Source of the DNA: Nocardioides rotundus
GTDB lineage: Bacteria > Actinomycetota > Actinomycetes > Propionibacteriales > Nocardioidaceae
DNA: 64,000 bases
Reading direction: 5' to 3'
Assembly (NCBI RefSeq): GCF_019931675.1
Contig: NZ_CP082922.1
Coordinates: 372,001 to 436,000, forward strand
Shown: piece by piece, positions 63,955-64,000 of the stretch
How the letters are laid out: each line of letters begins with the position of its first letter
Position numbering within the stretch: the stretch's first letter is position 1
Program-made: the position numbers and the translations under genes
The notes under the pieces: generated by a model
Told to the model about the DNA's origin: nothing
The model's database searches: none
What the model saw: only the letters and a program-made list of their open reading frames with translations

Positions 63955-64000
63955 CGTCAGTCGTAACCGAAGACCGCCGGTTGTCGCGTGCCCAGCACGT
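63955..64000 (+). promoter_or_regulatory. Possible start of the rplJ (L10) leader
   Basis: The sequence CCGAAGACCGCCGGTTG near the right edge resembles the start of the ribosomal protein L10 leader seen before rplJL in actinobacteria, and rplJ is the gene expected next. The leader is cut by the window end, so this is only a suggestion. Confidence 0.35.

Overview
The window is chromosomal DNA from a high-GC, GTG-rich actinobacterium, most likely of the Nocardioides type. The evidence is the strongly G/C-biased third codon positions, frequent GTG starts and four-base start/stop overlaps, a mycobacterial-style gene order at the right end (tRNA-Thr, tRNA-Met, rpmG, hadA, hadB, murB ... tRNA-Trp, secE, nusG, rplK, rplA), and an actinobacterial KorAB and formate dehydrogenase. 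I assigned the genus by gene content only; nothing was searched and no GC value was computed.

Layout. 1-9 kb: a partial PhoX phosphatase, RarD, the 2-oxoacid:ferredoxin oxidoreductase KorAB, an alpha/beta hydrolase, an amino-acid/cation symporter, a ribbon-helix-helix/RelE-ParE toxin-antitoxin pair, YajQ and tRNA-Tyr. 9.4-15.2 kb: a complete ribose operon (LacI-type regulator, rbsACBKD) behind two tandem LacI-type operators. 15-24 kb: an MFS carrier, fumarylacetoacetase with a linked unknown protein, a heterodimeric ABC exporter and homogentisate dioxygenase, so two steps of tyrosine/phenylalanine breakdown are present. 24.3-26.6 kb: a foreign-looking patch with a broken kinase gene and two secreted proteins. 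26.7-30.3 kb: a Bcr/CflA-type MFS pump, a glycosyltransferase and a pirin. 30.3-32.4 kb: a second atypical patch with a membrane-anchored unknown and a PD-(D/E)XK nuclease-like protein. 32.5-43.3 kb: a complete benzoate-to-muconolactone cluster (catC, catA, catB, LysR regulator, benA, benB, a fused benC/benD and a LuxR-type regulator). 43.3-53.2 kb: a self-contained selenium module (selB, selA, tRNA-Sec, selD) beside the formate dehydrogenase it serves, whose in-frame UGA is followed by a SECIS-like hairpin. 53.3-64 kb: DNA glycosylase, amidase, tRNAs, rpmG, hadAB, murB, adenosine deaminase, aminotransferase, secE-nusG-rplKA and a lipoprotein.

The most unusual points are these. (1) One 859-residue protein joins the BenC reductase, a ligand-binding FCD domain normally found in GntR regulators, and the BenD dehydrogenase. 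(2) A 94-bp near-palindromic element occurs three times at exactly the same length, and two copies bracket the sel genes. (3) A dispersed GGTCGAGC-type repeat has entered three different genes in frame and is translated as a linker. (4) The ABC exporter pair has one consensus and one fully degenerate ATP site. (5) At least eleven genes have a TANNNT- or CAGGAT-like box 6-9 nt before the start codon, which suggests widespread leaderless transcription.

Limits: boundaries come from reading frames, start-site reasoning and remembered family motifs. No alignments, structure predictions or expression data were available.
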